Shown here: positions 12,593 through 21,569 of the stretch, one piece after another
Position numbering within the stretch: position 1 is the stretch's first letter
Layout of the letters: each line of letters begins with the position of its first letter
Assembly (NCBI RefSeq): GCF_029761915.1
Contig: NZ_CP121695.1
Coordinates: 1 to 64,000, forward strand
Origin: Bradyrhizobium sp. CB1650
GTDB lineage: Bacteria; Pseudomonadota; Alphaproteobacteria; Rhizobiales; Xanthobacteraceae
Length of the DNA: 64,000 bases
Direction of reading: 5' to 3'
Notes under the pieces: generated by a model
The model's database searches: none
Seen by the model: only the letters and a program-made list of their open reading frames with translations
Told to the model about the DNA's origin: nothing
Made by a program: the position numbers and the translations under genes

Positions 12593-13042
12593 ATGGCGCC
12601 CAAGCACCCCCCGACCCCGCTCTCCGGAGGCAACCACAAGGCGCTGGCGAAGGAGCTCGGCCGCGCTCGCGGCATGACGACGATCCTTGCGGCCCAGTCC
12701 GCCGAAGCCCGGGCGGAAGGCGAGGCGCTGATCCGGAGGGCGGACAAGCTGCTCTGCGAATCCTGGAACGAACGCATGTGGGCTGACGGAGGGCCCATCG
12801 ATCCGTCGCCCACGATCGACCAGGCCGTGAACGGCGGCTATAGCTGGCTCCAGATCGAGTGCTCACGCTGCAAGGCCGCGCGCGACGTCGACCTAGCGGC
12901 GCTCATCCGCCCCTCGACGACGTTCGTGCACGACCTTGCCAGCCGCCTGCGATGCCGGAAATGCGCCAAAGCCGGCAAGCGACCGGCTGCCATCCTGCTG
13001 CAGCTGTCCCATCGGGCGCGGCATCCAGATCCGGAGACCTGA
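12593..13042 (+). CDS. Hypothetical zinc-ribbon protein
   Basis: 149 residues. The C-terminal half carries ECSRCKAARDVDLAAL and LRCRKCAKAGKRP, two CxxC pairs typical of a zinc ribbon. The N-terminus is helical and charged. The gene starts 9 bp after the preceding gene and stops 4 bp before the SRAP start, so the three are almost certainly co-transcribed. The function is unknown; nucleic-acid binding is plausible. Confidence 0.75.
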   Translation: MAPKHPPTPLSGGNHKALAKELGRARGMTTILAAQSAEARAEGEALIRRADKLLCESWNERMWADGGPIDPSPTIDQAVNGGYSWLQIECSRCKAARDVDLAALIRPSTTFVHDLASRLRCRKCAKAGKRPAAILLQLSHRARHPDPET

Positions 13043-13046
13043 AGCC

Positions 13047-13772
13047 TTGTGCAATTTGTACTCGATCACCACCAACCAGGCCGCCATCGGCGCGCTGTTC
13101 CGCGTCGTCAACCGCTACGTCGGGAATCTAGCGCCGATACCCGGTGTGTTTCCGGACTACAAGGCCCCGGTCGTCCGTACCGGCCCGCATGGCCGTGAGG
13201 TCGCCACCGCGCGCTGGGGCATGCCGTCGTCATCGAAGGCGCTGATGGACGCGACCAAGAAGCGCGCCGAGAAGCTGCAGGCCAAGGGCAAGACAGTCGA
13301 CTTCAAGGAATTGCTTCGGATGGAGCCGGACGGCGGCACGACTAACATCCGGAACGTGAAGAGCAAGCACTGGACGCGATGGCTGGGGCCGGAGCACCGC
13401 TGCGTGGTCCCGTTCAACAGCTTCAGCGAGTTCAACAAGGCCGAGGGCGGCGACATCTGGTTCGCGCTCGACGAGACGCGTCCGCTCCTCTGCTTTGCCG
13501 GCATCTGGACCAACTGGACATCGGTCCGGAAGGTCAAGGAAGGCGAGACCACCAACGATCTCTACGCGTTCCTGACGACAGAGGCGAATGCCGAAGTGTT
13601 CGCCATCCACCCGAAGGCGATGCCCGTGATCCTGACGACGCCCGAAGAGGTCGAAACCTGGATGACCGCGCCGGCTGAGGAGGCCCTGAAGCTGCAGCGG
13701 CCCCTCCCGGACGGGAGGCTGCGGATCGTCGCGCGGGGTGTGAAGGAGGATCCTGCCGGACTGATGACGTGA
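13047..13772 (+). CDS. SOS response-associated peptidase (SRAP, YedK/HMCES type)
   Basis: Self-processing protein that crosslinks to abasic sites in single-stranded DNA through its Cys2. The start is set to TTG at 13047 because it yields Met-Cys-Asn-Leu-Tyr, placing the catalytic Cys at position 2; a GGAG lies about 10 bp upstream. Other key residues are visible: Asn/Arg in TNIRNVKSKHW, the Glu in PFNSFSEFN and the His in IHPKAMPVIL. 241 residues is a normal length. It is the third gene of an operon preceded by a perfect SOS box. Confidence 0.92.
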   Translation: MCNLYSITTNQAAIGALFRVVNRYVGNLAPIPGVFPDYKAPVVRTGPHGREVATARWGMPSSSKALMDATKKRAEKLQAKGKTVDFKELLRMEPDGGTTNIRNVKSKHWTRWLGPEHRCVVPFNSFSEFNKAEGGDIWFALDETRPLLCFAGIWTNWTSVRKVKEGETTNDLYAFLTTEANAEVFAIHPKAMPVILTTPEEVETWMTAPAEEALKLQRPLPDGRLRIVARGVKEDPAGLMT

Positions 13773-14029
13773 CTGGCAGGGAGGCGACGGTCGGGGCGGT
13801 TCGCTGTCGTCTCTGCCGCACGACTCCCTTGAAGGCCTGCAGCTCGGCAGGCCGATCTGACCCTGCGGTCTGCATTGACGGCCGCCCGAAGGAAAATTTA
13901 GCACAATCAAGGCGAGCAGGTGCCTAAAACCGCAATTTTCGTTCGGTTTCTGCTCCGAAAGCCGATATCTTGGACGGGCAAAATGCCGGGTCGGGCGAAG
14001 CCGGCCCATCGTCGACAATCGGGGGGAGA

Positions 14030-16759
14030 ATGGCGCAATCATCGGTGAAGACGAAGGCGGTTAGGACGGGGACCGGGAAAACTAGCCAAAAAGAACAACT
14101 CTCGACCATCGCCGACGATACCCTCGGATTCTTTTCGGACATCGCCGATGCCGCCAACGCAAAGCTCGGAGAAGCCCGCGCTTCCGGTGCGGAATCATTC
14201 GCTGTTGTCAACACGCTGACCGGGGCTAATGCCGTTCAAAACATGAGCGACATCACGTCGGAACAACGGCAACAACTCGTCGATCTCGCACGGGAGCCTG
14301 CGATCGCGCGTCTCGTCCTCCGTGACGAGGAAGGCGAGGAGAAGGTCTACTTCATTGCGCGCGCCGGGACGCTCCCCCACGACCGCCATTCCATGGCGAG
14401 CTATCGCTCACCGATCGGACGAATGGCGTCGCTGCCCGTCGGAGGCGACCAGGATGTGCGCACGTCGAAGGGCATGCGCAATTTCGAGGTGGCCGAACGC
14501 GCGGTCTTGCAACCGGACATCAAAGACAAGAAGTGGGATTCTCACGATACTGTACTTCAAGGTGCCAACTATGGTCCCATCACGGTTACTTCTCTCCGTG
14601 AGCTTCTGAAGTCCACGGGTGCCGCGGAAATCGCCGACATCCTCGATGCGCTTCTGGCCGAAGGCAGGGAAGCCGACAACGTACTGGAAGGCCTGCGCCG
14701 CAATGCCATCCTCAAGATGGGTTTGCGGGATCAACCCCTGCTCGATCAGTACCAGGACGAGATCTTCCGCCTGCCGCTGGACAGCCGGCTGGTGATATTG
14801 GGGCCGCCCGGCACCGGCAAGACCACCACGCTGATCAAGAGGCTTGGACTGAAGCTGGATCGCGAATTTCTGCAAGCGGAGGAAGAGGCGCTTATTGCGC
14901 GCTCGTTCGCTGGAGCCGCCGGTCATACCGGAAGCTGGCTGATGTTCACTCCCACAGAATTGTTGAAACTCTATCTCAAGGAGGCATTTGCGCGAGAAGG
15001 TATCGCGGCGCCGGATGCGCGATTGCAGACATGGGACGACTATCGGCGCGAACTTGCGCGCAACAGGTTCGGCATTCTGCGCGCCGGTCTCGGGTCGGGC
15101 ACCTTCGTTCTCAAATCCGCTTTCGACCCTCTGCTGACGGAGACCGTCGGCCGCCAAACCGCATGGTTCGAGGATTTCGAGAACTGGCACATCCAGACGT
15201 TCTGGGCAGAGGTCACGCAACACGCAAAGATACTCGCGGACAACCACGATCCCGAGGCATCGCGGGTCGGGAAGCGCTTGACGCGGACGCTGGACGGAAC
15301 GGGGGATACATCGTCCGCACAGTTCATTGAGATCGGCGAAGCCGCGGACGACGTCCGCGCCTTGATTGCCAAGATCAAGGCCGAGACCGATCTCACGATC
15401 AGGAACGCGTTCTCCGTTGAATTGAGGCGGGATCCGACCTTGCTCACGCAGCTCATCGCGTTCCTCGCGACGATGACCGAGACGACTGATGAGCCCGACG
15501 ATGCAGATGGGGACGAGGATGAAGACGCCCCGCCGCCGGCCGATGCTCGCAATGCCGCTTTCGAGGCGTACATGCGGGCAATTCGAGCTCACTCGCGCGC
15601 TTTGGCCGTCGGCCGGTCGCTCCCGACACAGAGCCGCAACAGGAAGATCATCGACTGGCTCGGCAGCAAGATGCCCGCCGCAGACCAGTTGCGCTCGATC
15701 GGCGAAAGTCTCCAGGTCCAGTCGTCGGCTCGCCGGTTCGCGAACCCCATGCGGCGTCTGATCTCCGGCGTTCCGGCGCGCTACCGTCGATTCCGTCGCG
15801 AACGGCAGGCTGAAAATCGGTGGTATCGCTCGGAGCCATTCGCCGCGACTGACCTTTCTCCTCTGGAAGCCGACGTCCTTTTGCTCGCGACGTTGCGTGC
15901 AGCCAACGGACTTCTCGCGAACAGAACGATTGCTGCCGAGGTTGCCGCCGGAAAGCATCCGGCCTTACAATCATTCCGAGACGCTTTGCGCAACCAGATC
16001 GTGATCGACGAGGCGACGGACTTCTCCCCGTTGCAGTTGGCATGCATGGCAAACCTGTGCGATCCGGCGACGCGGTCATTTCTGGCGTGCGGCGACTTCA
16101 ATCAACGTGTAACAAGCTGGGGCAGTCGTTCTATCGACGAACTGAAATGGGTTTTCCCTGACATCGACGTCCGGACCATCAACATCAGTTACCGTCACAG
16201 CAAAGAACTCAACGAATTCGCGAACCGTATTGCCCAGCTTTCGGGGACTTCGCCCAACACTCAACTCCCTGCACATGTAATCAACGATGGCGTGCGTCCA
16301 GTCCACGCGAACGGATTGCGCGATCGTCGCGACGTTTGCGCCTGGCTGGCCGATCGTATTGGCGAAATCGAAAACCTTACGGGATCGCTGCCATCAATCG
16401 CGGTGCTGGTAAATGAAGAGGCTGAGGTGGAACCGCTTGCGCAAACCCTCGATGCGGCACTTGCCGACAAAAATCTCCACGCCGTAGCTTGTGTTCGCGG
16501 TCAGTCCGTAGGCCAGGAAAACGACGTTCGGGTCTTCGACGTCCAGCACATCAAAGGACTCGAGTTCGAGGGTGTATTCTTTGTTGGGGTGGACAGGCTC
16601 GCCGAGCGGGCGCCCGATCTTTTCGACAAATACCTGTACGTCGGCGCCACACGTGCCGCCTACTATCTCGGCCTCACGACAGAGGGTCCCGCTCTTCCGA
16701 TGAAACTGGAAAGCTTGAACGGCATGTTCGCTGATCATTGGCCAAAGCGGCACATCTGA
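14030..16759 (+). CDS. UvrD-like superfamily 1 helicase/ATPase
   Basis: 909 residues from the ATG at 14030, which follows a GGGGGGAG ribosome site; an in-frame ATG at 13970 lacks one. Walker A is GPPGTGKTT (258-265) and a Walker B-like VIDEATDFSP lies near 658. The C-terminal motifs HIKGLEFEGVFFVGVD and YVGATRAAYYL fit a UvrD_C_2 helicase end. The first 250 residues are unlike standard UvrD and may be a regulatory domain. A Glu/Asp-rich loop lies near residues 490-500. No operon partner is evident. A near SOS box (GTTC-N7-GCTC) lies at 13941. Confidence 0.8.
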   Translation: MAQSSVKTKAVRTGTGKTSQKEQLSTIADDTLGFFSDIADAANAKLGEARASGAESFAVVNTLTGANAVQNMSDITSEQRQQLVDLAREPAIARLVLRDEEGEEKVYFIARAGTLPHDRHSMASYRSPIGRMASLPVGGDQDVRTSKGMRNFEVAERAVLQPDIKDKKWDSHDTVLQGANYGPITVTSLRELLKSTGAAEIADILDALLAEGREADNVLEGLRRNAILKMGLRDQPLLDQYQDEIFRLPLDSRLVILGPPGTGKTTTLIKRLGLKLDREFLQAEEEALIARSFAGAAGHTGSWLMFTPTELLKLYLKEAFAREGIAAPDARLQTWDDYRRELARNRFGILRAGLGSGTFVLKSAFDPLLTETVGRQTAWFEDFENWHIQTFWAEVTQHAKILADNHDPEASRVGKRLTRTLDGTGDTSSAQFIEIGEAADDVRALIAKIKAETDLTIRNAFSVELRRDPTLLTQLIAFLATMTETTDEPDDADGDEDEDAPPPADARNAAFEAYMRAIRAHSRALAVGRSLPTQSRNRKIIDWLGSKMPAADQLRSIGESLQVQSSARRFANPMRRLISGVPARYRRFRRERQAENRWYRSEPFAATDLSPLEADVLLLATLRAANGLLANRTIAAEVAAGKHPALQSFRDALRNQIVIDEATDFSPLQLACMANLCDPATRSFLACGDFNQRVTSWGSRSIDELKWVFPDIDVRTINISYRHSKELNEFANRIAQLSGTSPNTQLPAHVINDGVRPVHANGLRDRRDVCAWLADRIGEIENLTGSLPSIAVLVNEEAEVEPLAQTLDAALADKNLHAVACVRGQSVGQENDVRVFDVQHIKGLEFEGVFFVGVDRLAERAPDLFDKYLYVGATRAAYYLGLTTEGPALPMKLESLNGMFADHWPKRHI

Positions 16760-16919
16760 AGCGAAGCGCGCGGGAAGGGGTCTCGAATACTCCAAGCCAG
16801 TAGAGCCGGGCGGAACACGTGGACAGCCGAAGCTCTGCCAATTGCGAATCCCTGACCCGTGCTAGTCGCCCGGAACGAGCGAGAGGGCGGAAGGATTCGT
16901 CCCGGCAGGAGCGATCTCG

Positions 16920-17186
16920 ATGCTGATGATCAAAGACCGACGGCCGGCGATCCGGACGCTACGCGGCTGGGCGATCGGCGTGCTCCAGGAAGCCGGCGCC
17001 ATTCACGAATGCGAGGAGCACGGTTGGGCGAAGGACCGGGCCGACCCGCACGCTCGCGAGCGGGCTTTCGAGATCGCTCGGCAGGATCAACCGCCCGGCG
17101 TCTCTCCGGACGAAGCCGCGGCCGAGGTGCGCGATATTCTGGATTCGATCGGCGACACCTGCCCGGAGTGCCCGCCCGATGGCTAG
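16920..17186 (+). CDS. Small hypothetical protein, CPEC tail
   Basis: 88-residue soluble protein (start MLMIKDRRPAIRTLRGW) ending SIGDTCPECPPDG. I recognise no domain; the terminal CPEC could bind metal. A fragment of a second copy lies upstream of dinB (9628-9761). Its stop overlaps the end of the convergent 55-residue gene. Confidence 0.65.
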   Translation: MLMIKDRRPAIRTLRGWAIGVLQEAGAIHECEEHGWAKDRADPHARERAFEIARQDQPPGVSPDEAAAEVRDILDSIGDTCPECPPDG

Positions 17187-17350
17187 GCCGTCTCTTCTCT
17201 CGGCTCTCGGCCGAACGGCACCTGCAGGCGAGTGAGTTCGATCCACGCCAGTGCGGCGTTGATCCATCTCTGCCTTTCGGCTCCATCGGCTTCGGCGGCG
17301 TGCTTCATCGCCGCGATCGCCTCGCGCTCGGGATCGTAGTCGCCGTCCAT
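17183..17350 (-). CDS. Small hypothetical protein (55 aa)
   Basis: Reads MDGDYDPEREAIAAMKHAAE and ends PREETA. Acidic and helical, with an ordinary codon pattern for this genome. It converges on and overlaps the 16920 gene by 3 bp. No family recognised. Confidence 0.5.
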   Translation of the reverse strand: MDGDYDPEREAIAAMKHAAEADGAERQRWINAALAWIELTRLQVPFGREPREETA

Positions 17351-17478
17351 GGGCCGAAATATAGTCGGGATGGTAAACGATCACGCATCGATGCGACCGT
17401 AGGAATCCGGGGGACTGCCAGGGCGACGGCGGACAGCCCGCGGCGCCCGCCAGGCTCGCGCCAAGGCACGGGCTTGAT

Positions 17479-17580
17479 TCAGAAGATGCCGAGGAGAGCG
17501 AAAACGGCGACCTCACCCAGGAAAGCCAAGGTCATGATCGCGACGGTGAGAAACACGTCGCCTATCGGCATGAGGGGCAT
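17479..17580 (-). CDS. Tiny single-membrane-span peptide (33 aa)
   Basis: Reads MPLMPIGDVFLTVAIMTLAF and then a second hydrophobic stretch ending LLGIF. It could be a one-helix membrane protein. No recognisable family and no strong ribosome site, so it remains tentative. Confidence 0.3.
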   Translation of the reverse strand: MPLMPIGDVFLTVAIMTLAFLGEVAVFALLGIF

Positions 17581-17708
17581 GGGCAAGGCCTCGCGTGTCC
17601 TGCGCCCCTGTCGTGAACACATGAAGCCGGCGAAAAGTTTCGGTTCCGCCTGCGAGGTCCGGGGTATAGGGTTCGCGGCAGGGGCAGGCCCTTCTCCCGG
17701 GGCAGATC

Positions 17709-17789
17709 ATGCGAGTCCTCGAACTGTCATGCTGGTGCGTGACCGCGACGGGTCTGGTCGTGGTGGTGGCGGTCCTGGCGCTGCTCTGA
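17709..17789 (+). CDS. Tiny hydrophobic peptide (26 aa)
   Basis: Reads MRVLELSCW followed by a Val/Leu-rich helix ending VLALL. A possible one-helix membrane peptide, weakly supported. The 180 bp after it hold nothing I can name. Confidence 0.25.
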   Translation: MRVLELSCWCVTATGLVVVVAVLALL

Positions 17790-17970
17790 GTTCCGGCTCA
17801 GTTGTCCGGCCGCCGTGACACGGCCCCCGCCATGCTAAGAAGCTGGAGGACGCAGCGACCGGTTCGTTGGCGAACGCTGTTCGGCGGGGCGGCGCCTCGG
17901 CGTGGTTGCGTCAAGCAGAGGACCGGTGTCGAGGTTCTCGAGTCTGAATCGCCCGATGCGGTCGCGCCGG

Positions 17971-18204
17971 TCACGTGACCGTCGTTTCGCCGCCGGCAGT
18001 CCTGGGTAATGAGACCCCACCCGCAGCATCGGTCGCTTCGTAGCCGGGAGAGGCTCGCGGCTCCTCGGCCTGCTCCTTGAGATCGGCAGCCTTCTCGACC
18101 AGACCGGCGGCGACCGTCGGATCGGTTGTCGTCTTCGCGAATTTGAGCAGGGTGGCCGCCTGTCGGTTCAGATACTCTCGTCCTGGCACGTCTTGATTTC
18201 CCAA
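17971..18204 (-). CDS. Small hypothetical protein (77 aa)
   Basis: Starts MGNQDVPGREYLNRQAATLL and contains a conserved-looking helical core (LLKFAKTTTDPTVAAGLVEKA). Short proteins with this Ala/Leu/Lys helix are common in Bradyrhizobium accessory regions. No known function. Confidence 0.55.
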   Translation of the reverse strand: MGNQDVPGREYLNRQAATLLKFAKTTTDPTVAAGLVEKAADLKEQAEEPRASPGYEATDAAGGVSLPRTAGGETTVT

Positions 18205-18352
18205 CAGGCGCTATTCGGATTTAAGCTCCCAATCGGAAAGTACAACCTTAGCGATTCGTTCCGTGGAAATGTCCAAAAGTGAACATTGGCCGGAAGCCGC
18301 AACCAATTCGATGTCTGGATGTTGGCAGCATCGAGGAGCCTAGCCCGGTCCG

Positions 18353-18538
18353 ATGAGGAACCCGATCTCGATCGATGCCAAGCAGAGCCGCGCCATCGCG
18401 GCCGAAATCGGCGAGCGGCTGCGCTTTTGGATGCCCCTCGAGAAGGAACTTCCTCCGACCCTGAAATCGCTGCTCGATCGGCTCGGCGCCTCTAAGACAG
18501 CGCCACGTCACGCTAACGCGGATGCGCCCGCACCCTGA
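18353..18538 (+). CDS. Small hypothetical protein next to histidine kinase
   Basis: 61 residues, MRNPISIDAKQSRAIAAEIG then a basic helix and ELPPTLKSLLDRL. It overlaps the 3' end of the convergent kinase gene by 26 bp. The C-terminal pattern faintly recalls NepR-type anti-sigma factors, but I would not assign it. Confidence 0.4.
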   Translation: MRNPISIDAKQSRAIAAEIGERLRFWMPLEKELPPTLKSLLDRLGASKTAPRHANADAPAP

Positions 18539-19461
18539 CCCGCAACCCGGGGTCCAACCGCTCATATACGATCTCGCCATCGAGTTGTTGGGCAAGGAGC
18601 TGGACGATGCGGGACCCCAGTCCACCCGGCTCGGTGCTGCCCTGAAGGCCGATGCCGTTGTCGGATGCCGATAGCTCGATGCCGTCGCCTTTCGACAAAG
18701 AGACGAGGACGCTTCCCGGCTTGTCGCCGGGAAACGCATACTTCAGCGAGTTCGTGACCAGCTCGTTCGCGATCATGCCGATGGCGAGCGCATGGCTGTT
18801 CGGCAAGTGAATGTCCTCACAGATCACCTTGAAGGCGACCGGCCCGGATGGAGCCAGGGACTGAAACACCTTCTCGACCACCTCGGTCAGGAAGTAGCGC
18901 ATATTCACCGAGCGCGAGTCCTCCTTGAGCGAGAGGTGGTCGTACACCTCGGCCATCACCTGCAGGCGGCGCGCGGTTGCCTCCAGCGCGGAAGCGACCT
19001 CCGGCCCGCCGTGTCTTGCCTCGAGCCGGATCATCCCGCTGAGCATGGCGAGGTTGTTCTTCGTCCGGTGAGCCATCTCCTGCAGCAGCACGGCCTTGGT
19101 CTTGTCCGCCAGCATGACGCGCCGGAGCTCGGCGCGCTGGAATTCGGCGACGGTCGCCGTCCCGGCCGCCGTGATCGCGAAGAGCGAATTCGTCGCGAAG
19201 AAATCGAGACCAAAGCCGCCTGCGTAGCTGAGATAGGCGCCGACGCCGACCGCGACGATCGCCGCGAAGATTCCGGAGCCTCGATCGAAGATCAGACCCG
19301 AGAGAAACACGCCGGGCAGCAGCAGGAAATACCCCGGCGCCGGTCTGCATCTGGAGCGTCATCTGCAGCACGGCGCACGCCACCATGATGCATGCCGAAA
19401 TGCCGTACCGGACCGGGCTCGGAAGCCTGTGCTCCAGAACCAGCGGGTAGAGCCTATTCAT
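18513..19461 (-). pseudogene. Membrane HisKA_2-type histidine kinase, frameshifted
   Basis: The distal frame (to 19310 and upstream) encodes two or three hydrophobic segments, the HisKA_2 phosphoacceptor box EMAHRTKNNLAML, an N box (ANELVTNSLKYAF) and a G box (SDNGIGL). The first about 40 codons (MNRLYPLVLEHRLPSPVRYG and a first membrane helix, start 19461) are in another frame. The frames meet at a CCCC run at 19332-19335, where a one-base change would restore APGYFLLLPGVFLSG. The rebuilt protein would be about 316 residues with a DUF4118-like membrane anchor. A real frameshift or a homopolymer error are both possible. Confidence 0.75.
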
Positions 19462-19616
19462 GGGATCCAAGCCGTAAGCAGATGTCGCTCCCCGGTGCCG
19501 ACGCATAGTGTGCCCGCCGCCGCGTGACCCTGGCAAGCGCAGCGGCCCTTGCGCGCCTTTCATGAGCGACGATCCTGATCGCCGGCCAAAAATCAAAGGG
19601 GCGCGTATTCGACGCC

Positions 19617-19814
19617 TCACGTCTTTGGCTTCTGCTTTTCTACCGCTTCGCGAGCCAAGCGCTCCGCCTTCAGGCGCTCCCGGTTTGCATGGAACGCCTG
19701 CTGGTCGCGTTCATGCTCGGAGACCGGCGCCTTCGCGCTGGTGTCGCGAAACACCTTTCGCGCTTCCCGTTCGGCTGCGGTCGGTATCCTTCGGTTCGAT
19801 GTGCGATTGCTCAT
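19617..19814 (-). CDS. Small basic hypothetical protein (65 aa)
   Basis: Starts MSNRTSNRRIPTAAEREARK; highly charged, rich in Arg/Lys/Glu, ending KQKPKT. The shorter start is preferred because GGAGG lies upstream of it. Small proteins like this are common near Ku genes in Bradyrhizobium, but its role is unknown. Confidence 0.55.
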   Translation of the reverse strand: MSNRTSNRRIPTAAEREARKVFRDTSAKAPVSEHERDQQAFHANRERLKAERLAREAVEKQKPKT

Positions 19815-19975
19815 TGCTCCCTCCTTCGGGCGCAAACGGTCCTTGCGCTATGTTGCGCATTCGGACCGCCAACCTAGGGGGTAGGTTTTTCCCCGGACGG
19901 GGCTTTTGGGGGGCCGGGGGCATGGATTCGACTCTTCGCGAACCCATTCGTTCCAATCTCTTGGTGTCTCGAAGA

Positions 19976-20899
19976 TTACGCAGACTTCCGACGCGCTCCA
20001 GCGGGCTTCTTCGCCGCAGCTTCCTTCGCCGGCTTCTTGCCCTCGATCGACATCAGCATTTCCTTCTGGCCGCTGGCTACTCTCTTCGGCTTCTTGGTGG
20101 GCTTACCCGCCTTCTCCGGCGCGGCTTCCTTGCCGACCGATCGGCGCAGCGCCTCCATCAGATCGACGACGTTGGTCGCCGCGGGCTTCGACTTGGGCGT
20201 GATCGGTTTGCCGGCGCGCTTCTGGTTGATCAGATCGATCAGCGCGGTCTCATAGTGGTCTTCGAACTTCTCCGGATCGAAGCGCCCGGCCTTCTGGTTG
20301 ACGATGTGCTTGGCCAGGTCGAGCATGTCCTTGGTGACCTTCACGTCCTGGATCTCGTCGAAATACTCCTGCTCGCTGCGCACTTCATAAGGATAGCGCA
20401 GCAACGTGCCGACCAACCCTTTGTCCATCGGTTCGAGCGCGATGATGTGCTCGCGGTTGGTCAGCACGACGCGACCGATGGCGACCTTGTTCATCTCGCG
20501 GATGGTCTCGCGGATCACTGCGAAGGCGTCGTGTCCGACCTTGCCGTCGGGCCTGATGTAGTAGGGACGGATCAGGTAGCGCGGGTCGATGTCGGATCGA
20601 TCGACGAACTCGTCGATCTCGATGGTGCGCGTGGACTCTAGCGCGATCTCCTCGAGCTCCTCTTTCGAAACCTCGATGTACTGCCCCTTCTCGAGTTCAT
20701 AGCCCTTGACGATGTCCTCGTTGGGGACCTCGTCGCCGGTATCGGCGTCGACCTTCAGGTACTTGATCCGGTGACCGGTCTGGCGGTTGAGCTGGTTGAA
20801 CGAGATCTTCTCACTCTCCGACGTCGCCGGATACAGCGCCACGGGACAGGTCACCAGCGAGAGACGCAGGAAGCCTTTCCAGTTGGCTCGAGGTGCCAT
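19976..20899 (-). CDS. ku: Non-homologous end-joining protein Ku
   Basis: Homodimeric ring that binds DNA ends and recruits the ligase LigD. 307 residues starting MAPRANWKGFLRLSLV, the hallmark of bacterial Ku. It contains the conserved core IALEPMDKGLVGTLLRYPYEV and a Lys/Ala-rich C-terminal tail (KKPAKEAAAKKPAGARRKSA) used for DNA binding. No ligD is adjacent. A broken second copy lies at 11544-12038. Confidence 0.96.
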   Translation of the reverse strand: MAPRANWKGFLRLSLVTCPVALYPATSESEKISFNQLNRQTGHRIKYLKVDADTGDEVPNEDIVKGYELEKGQYIEVSKEELEEIALESTRTIEIDEFVDRSDIDPRYLIRPYYIRPDGKVGHDAFAVIRETIREMNKVAIGRVVLTNREHIIALEPMDKGLVGTLLRYPYEVRSEQEYFDEIQDVKVTKDMLDLAKHIVNQKAGRFDPEKFEDHYETALIDLINQKRAGKPITPKSKPAATNVVDLMEALRRSVGKEAAPEKAGKPTKKPKRVASGQKEMLMSIEGKKPAKEAAAKKPAGARRKSA

Positions 20900-21015
20900 G
20901 TACGCAGAACTCCGATTGGGACGAGCTTGGATTCAAGACGAACGGGGCGGCTGGGTTCCGACATGGCGGAGGAGCAATTGCAGCCGACGGCGCCCGTCCC
21001 TGGCCCCAGCTGGCG

Positions 21016-21255
21016 TCAGCGCACCCCGACGTGTTCGATCTCGAAGCGAAGGCCGACGCGAAGGACGGGGCCCACCTCATCCCGCACTTGGATCGCAAGG
21101 GTTCGAACCTCTGAACCGGGCAGGACGTCCTTGGCGAGGTCCGCAATCGCACGGGAGGCCTCGCGTTTCACGTCCTCGAACGAAGCAATCTCTACCCCGA
21201 CGTCATCGGAGACGAACTTCTCGTTGGCGGAGGTATCAAAGTAATAGCGGGGCAT
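21016..21255 (-). CDS. DUF6894 family small protein
   Basis: 79 residues beginning MPRYYFDTSANEKFVSDDVG, the characteristic DUF6894 opening. Function unknown. A possible sigma-EcfG-type promoter (GGAAC-N16-GGTT on this strand, 21263-21287, one mismatch in the -10) lies just upstream, suggesting stress expression. A second member lies at 63098-63319. Confidence 0.75.
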   Translation of the reverse strand: MPRYYFDTSANEKFVSDDVGVEIASFEDVKREASRAIADLAKDVLPGSEVRTLAIQVRDEVGPVLRVGLRFEIEHVGVR

Positions 21256-21345
21256 TCACCAAAACCGGCTGCGGCTGCCACCGTTCCTAGGCGCGACGCC
21301 CTGAGCAGCGCTTGACTCGAAACGAACAAACCATGAACATAAAGC

Positions 21346-21564
21346 ATGCCCGCTGCATCCGAACCTGCCGTGCCCGCCCAGGGCGACCTCGAACTCGCCG
21401 CCGACCAAGCCATCGCGGCCTGCGGCGGCGACGCCCGGGAAGCCGTGAAGGCGCTCATCGTCGCCAACGACTTCCTCGAGGCCCAGATCGAAGGTCTCCG
21501 GAGGAAGGTCTCGACGGGTTACGCCCCGGGGACGGCTGCCGGGCGCGCGCGAACAGAGGAGTGA
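21346..21564 (+). CDS. Small hypothetical protein (72 aa)
   Basis: MPAASEPAVPAQGDLELAAD followed by a helical core (DAREAVKALIVANDFLEAQI). Six bp separate its stop from the next gene. Its 3' part lies in DNA that recurs at 37630, where only the 3' end is retained. Confidence 0.55.
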   Translation: MPAASEPAVPAQGDLELAADQAIAACGGDAREAVKALIVANDFLEAQIEGLRRKVSTGYAPGTAAGRARTEE

Positions 21565-21569
21565 GCCAG

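Noticed and set aside
16859..17818. 319-residue plus-strand frame
   Set aside because: Arg/Gly/Ser/Pro-rich with no domain; it covers several better-supported small genes on both strands.
18353..18538. NepR anti-sigma factor
   Set aside because: Only a faint C-terminal resemblance and no PhyR or EcfG gene nearby.
21100..21116. GGGTTCGAACC as a tRNA T-arm
   Set aside because: No acceptor, anticodon or D-arm pairing around it; it lies inside a DUF6894 gene.
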